A DNA stretch of 64,000 bases. Origin: Struthidea cinerea. Its lineage: Eukaryota; Chordata; Aves; Passeriformes; Corcoracidae. The stretch is from contig VZTI01000612.1 of assembly GCA_013397865.1 (NCBI GenBank), positions 515,855-579,854 of the forward strand, in the 5' to 3' direction. Of the stretch, positions 60,431 through 64,000 are shown in pieces (position 1 is the stretch's first letter; each line of letters opens with the position of its first letter). A model generated the notes under the pieces. That model was not told the DNA's origin. It worked only from the letters and a program-made list of their open reading frames with translations, and did not search any database. The position numbers and the translations under genes are program-made.

Positions 60431-61030
60431 CACACCCTACGGCAGCTGCGGACAGGGCCGAGCAGCAGTCGCAGCCCCGCTCCCCCGTGGGAAAGCGGTG
60501 TCCCCCGGGAGCCCGCAGCCGCTCTGGCTGCCGGGGGCAGGCGCTGCGCTTCGCCGGGGTGCGGAACACAAAGGCCCTTTCCCCGCCCGGGAAGCACCGC
60601 AGCGGGCTGGGCGGCCGGGCCGGGCCGGGCCGGGCCGGGGCGAGGCGAGGCGCGGGGCTGCCCTGCCACCTGCCGGCTGCGGGGCCTCCGTGCGGGCCGC
60701 CGGCACGGCCCCCACCCCGGCCTGGAGCCGGGCCGCAGCCGGGGCTGGGCTCGGAGCTGCCCCTCGGGAAGGGCACCCCGGCGCGGCCACCAGGCACCTC
60801 CGCGGCCTGGGTCAGAGCCGGGGGCCCCGGCGCTCTCTGTAACCCTGCCCGTGTCTGTCCAGCCTGCGGAGCCGCACGGCTGCCGAGAGCTGGGGCAAGC
60901 GGTGGCCTGGAATAGAAGGGACATGGCCCGCCCCGGGCTGCAGGGGCAGCGGTGGGGAGAAGGCTGCGTTGCTCCGCGATGGCTGATGGTGCGGCGCTGT
61001 CAGCCCCGGCTCTTTGTTTCCTCTCCTCCC
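60431..61030. promoter_or_regulatory. CpG island
   Basis: By my own count about 45 CpG dinucleotides fall in the 360 bases from 60481 to 60840, with G+C far above the rest of the window, where CpG is sparse. This is the only dense CpG island here and it marks a likely promoter. Long open frames on both strands across it, up to 236 codons on the minus strand, come from the lack of AT-rich stop codons and give low-complexity Pro/Ala/Gly/Arg translations, so I do not call them genes. ACAATGG, a SOX-type word, lies just upstream at 60363-60369. Confidence 0.85.
60604..60640 (+). repeat. (GGGCC)n run with G-quadruplex motif
   Basis: Seven runs of three or more G occur at 60604-606, 609-611, 617-619, 622-624, 627-629, 632-634 and 637-640, separated by loops of 2, 5, 2, 2, 2 and 2 nt. 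This meets the usual four-run G-quadruplex rule with three runs to spare. It lies in the CpG island, where such motifs are common near transcription starts. The core is a GGGCC/CCGGG pentanucleotide repeat. Confidence 0.9.
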
Positions 61031-64000
61031 CACCTCCCGCACAATCGTCTGACTGTTTCAGGCACGCACAGCTCTGGCTACTCAGCCCCTCCCCTTGCAA
61101 AAAACAGGAGACCAAGGAAACTCCTCTCCCATCCGCATCGTATGAGAAACGGGGAGGAGACCTTTCCCATGCCGTAATGGGCTGTCAGTGGCAGTTCTCT
61201 GTGGAGTTCTCCGGGGCTGGAGTACCTCTCTGGCTCCGACCCAGGCAGCGGGCCTGCATTGCCAGCTGACCAGTCTCTGATGGCCACGCAGTGTGGTCAT
61301 CTTGGGCTGGGCAACAGGGCTTCTCCTGAAACACCAAAAGTCTTAGGGGTGGGGATGGGGGAGAGCAGAAGGGGCACATCCAGGTGGGGGCTTTCATTCT
61401 AGCCGGAGGCCTCGGGGGATAATTGCTGTGCCTTCTCTTTTGACAGGGGTGATGACCTCAGTGGAAATATGTGGGTTCAGTCTACAGGTGCCCATCTTGT
61501 AGCAGCTCAACAGAGAGCCCACGTTGTGGGGCAGCCGTGCCAGATGTCAGGCTTGCTGTCACAGCCACTTTGCCAAAGGTGGTCTCTGAACACCACCTCC
61601 CTCCCCTGCACTACAGTCCCTTCTCTCCCTTCCCACGAGACTTTTGGGCTGTCTCCCTTTAGCATCGCTCCCCCCTTCTCCTCACACTAAGACTGTAGCT
61701 CATTCCCCTTTCCAGTAAAGACCACCCATTGCCATGGTAACATTGCCTCTTACAAAGTTGCAAACACACACAAAGATACGTTTCTCCTCTGCTTTACAGC
61801 CTCCCATCCCTTCAGCCCAGTTAATAGGCCAGGACTTTGCTTGTAGGGAAGAGATGGAGGGCTCTTGCATTTCTTTTTCATTGAGGAGGGAGAAGTTATT
61901 CCAACCCCTTTGATCCACAAGTGCTGAAGCCTCTGGTCACTGTAGGGAAAGCTGTCATTCATGGACCACCTGAAAGCCCTTGAAGGCAAGGGTGCCCCAG
62001 GTGGATACTGGTAGTGCAGATACTGGCCCTGCACTGGGAAAGAGTATCTGCCAGTTAGAGGGGATAGGGCCCATAGAAGACAAAAGAGGGGAACTAAGAC
62101 CTGTATTTCATCCGCTCTGAGCAGAAAAAAATCTCTGCTGTGGTTGTGTTCTGCTGCTTCCTCCCTGAGCAGCTCTGGTTCTCTTCCCAAAATGATTTCT
62201 TCAGCTTATAAAGCTAATTGGCCTGTCTCCAGGACTGCTGGCACCCCTTACTGCCACAGCCACACCATGAATAATGGTGTGGTACTGCTTACACGGCAGT
62301 ACCAGTAATTTAATACTACCCTGGATGCACCCATGGTACACTGCAGACATAGCTATGACTGCACTGTAGACAACAGCTTATATTCATTAATCTCTTGTTC
62401 ACTTTTCTTTTCCTTCCGTTCTTACTTATACACATCTCCCTATTCTCTTCCAGTGGATCTGCCCCAGGCCTTTGCAAAATCTTTATTTCATCCTCCTTTT
62501 TGTGTCTTTTCTTCTCTTTCACTTTGACCAAGACATTCTTTCTCCTTGAAATCAGTGAAGGATCTCCCATATCTCCTGATCTGTTTGTCGGTCTGGTCCC
62601 TCCCAGTTTATCATTTTTGCTGTATAGTTGCCATACCAGGCTGTCACATATTCTCTTGCCTCCCTTTAAGTACTCCATAAGTCTTCATCTCTTCCACAGT
62701 CTCCCCCCTCCCCTGAGTTAACCTTACTACCATCACCACTGAACTTCTCTGCCCTGACCAGTCTCTGTTTCACCCTGCCATGTTTTTCTAGAGGTGGCTT
62801 TGCAGTCACAGGGTAAAGCCTCGGGTCACTCTGCTGGTGTCAAGTGCTGTGACTTGCCACATGCTACTGTAGTGCATCTGTGCCAGGCTTTTGCACCACG
62901 GCTGTGCAGGAGAGCTCAGCGTGAACATTAGGAGCTGCTTGCAAATGTGCTGCTGAAACTGCTGATTGCCCCAAAGCAGGAGTGTGTTTACAGCACCTGA
63001 GAACTGCCTTTGAACGTTCCTATTTAATGCAAAGGTGTTATAATAAAATAACATTTTTAAAAGGTAGCTGGACTAAGGAGAAGAAGGATTGGTATCAGTA
63101 ATGTTTATGCTTTGGCAACCCTGAGTGAGAAAATGGCATGGAAAAGAAAGGAATTCTTTTTCCTAATGTATTTTGCAGCAAATGGAAGAATCTGAGAGGA
63201 AAAAAAGAACTGGTGCCATTAAAGCGAAGAAAAGCAAAATAAACCACTCCTGATATACAATCTGGACTCATCCCAGCATATTCCGATAAAATAAAAATAA
63301 ACATGTAGGCGATTCCAGGCTTTAATTATCTTTGACAAACTCCACTGTCAAAGTTCCTCTGATTGACTGCAAATTTTGCACCCTTCTGAGCATGAATGAG
63401 AATTAGGAGGAAAACTACAGTAAATGAGGCTGTAGCAACAATGGACTTTCCCAGAGACTGAGAAAAGTCCACAGAGAGGAAAATCTGCCAAGCCAGAAGT
63501 GCAAAGGCACCCCTGACCCCACTGCTCTCGTCCCTACATGTTCCTTCCTCAGTGAGGAAAACTGTAAACTCAGCAACACCCATGACAATCAGCAGGGTCA
63601 AATCCAAACATGAATTCTGTTTGCAAGTCAGAGCTTGGCCTAAAGCCTTCTATAGTCCACCCATGTTCCAGCCATTGTTCTAGTCCAAATGTTTACCAGT
63701 GCTCTGCTCTAGTCTTCTGCTTATTCTCATGGTCCTTTTCTCTAACTTTTCTTTCCATTCTAATTTTTCCCTGAGATTTTGCCAACATTCCAACACACTA
63801 TGTCAGGAGCATCCACTCCATGCTAATTTTACAGTCATGATCTTTTCATTACTGTCTGGTCTCCTTCACTCTGGCATGGAGGCTGGAGCTCTGGCCTTCC
63901 TGCAAAACTCAGGCATTGCCATGCCAGCTGACCTCTACTAGGGAGTGCTCCTCCCATGGGATTTTATTGGAATACTATGCCTGGGGTACAGAGTTCTAGT
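61031..64000. other. Non-coding or unrecognised stretch after the CpG island
   Basis: The tail of the window has no gene I can name. It includes a possible splice acceptor ending at 61446, a pyrimidine-rich segment about 62385-62540 and a minus-strand open reading at 63326-63640 with hydrophobic segments. If the CpG island serves a plus-strand gene, this would be its first intron. Confidence 0.45.

Noticed and set aside
60405..61115. 236-codon minus-strand frame and several others across the CpG island
   Set aside because: GC-rich sequence lacks stop codons. All frames on both strands are open and give Pro/Ala/Gly/Arg-rich low-complexity translations.
62316..62678. 120-codon Lys/Glu-rich minus-strand frame
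   Set aside because: It is the complement of a C/T-rich tract, which gives Lys/Arg/Glu-rich frames without being coding.
1..64000. CRISPR arrays, operons, phage or other prokaryotic systems
   Set aside because: No regularly spaced repeats, no compact gene order and clear avian retroelements; the window is vertebrate nuclear DNA.

Overview
This is a vertebrate nuclear window, most likely from a bird and possibly a passerine. The bird assignment rests on two CR1 non-LTR retrotransposon tails of avian type: 4633-4818 on the plus strand and 45857-46103 on the minus strand. The passerine suggestion rests on a SINE at 13909-14048. Its head is derived from tRNA-Ile and its tail from CR1, which is the architecture described for the TguSINE1 family of songbirds. 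Three degraded MIR-like core-SINE relics (22135-22295, 36975-37085, 51816-51965) fit an ordinary amniote background. Interspersed repeat content is low, as expected for a bird.

I find no protein-coding gene that I can support. Open frames are short, scattered over all six frames and mostly overlapping on both strands, with no recognised domain or gene-like codon pattern. The longest frame outside the GC-rich island (194 codons, 11644-12228) is about what chance gives in 64 kb: with a stop rate near 3/64 I expect roughly one such stretch. I also see no operon, CRISPR array, phage, bacterial-type mobile element, rRNA gene or functional tRNA gene. The window looks intergenic or intronic.

Layout. 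1-4.3 kb is unique non-coding DNA with one perfect short hairpin. Around 4.32-4.49 kb is a small CpG-rich patch with a CRE-like site, an ERR/SF-1-type site and a perfect octamer, followed by a CR1 tail. 4.8-13.9 kb is unique DNA with a 45-bp tandem duplication. 13.9-14.2 kb holds the tRNA-Ile/CR1 SINE and an adjacent CAAAA repeat. 14.2-45.8 kb is mostly unique DNA with MIR relics, short tandem duplications, a homeodomain-site-rich patch near 25.6 kb and a CRE palindrome at 19.94 kb. 45.8-53.1 kb holds the second CR1, paired TCF/LEF-like sites, an unusual cluster of nested inverted repeats at 48.36-48.40 kb, a MIR relic and a two-block pentanucleotide satellite at 53.04-53.11 kb. About 53.78-54.84 kb is a striking AT-rich stretch free of long open frames, which reads like a long conserved regulatory element.

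The right end (59.5-61.0 kb) is the one region that looks like the 5' end of a transcription unit. It has a CCAAT box, a TATA-like box, a purine tract, a candidate untranslated first exon with a good donor, and then a dense CpG island carrying a seven-run G-quadruplex motif. I cannot name the gene. I found no previously undescribed biological system. The most useful leads are the SINE, the promoter/CpG-island block, the AT-rich element, the 4.3-kb regulatory cluster and the nested inverted repeats.
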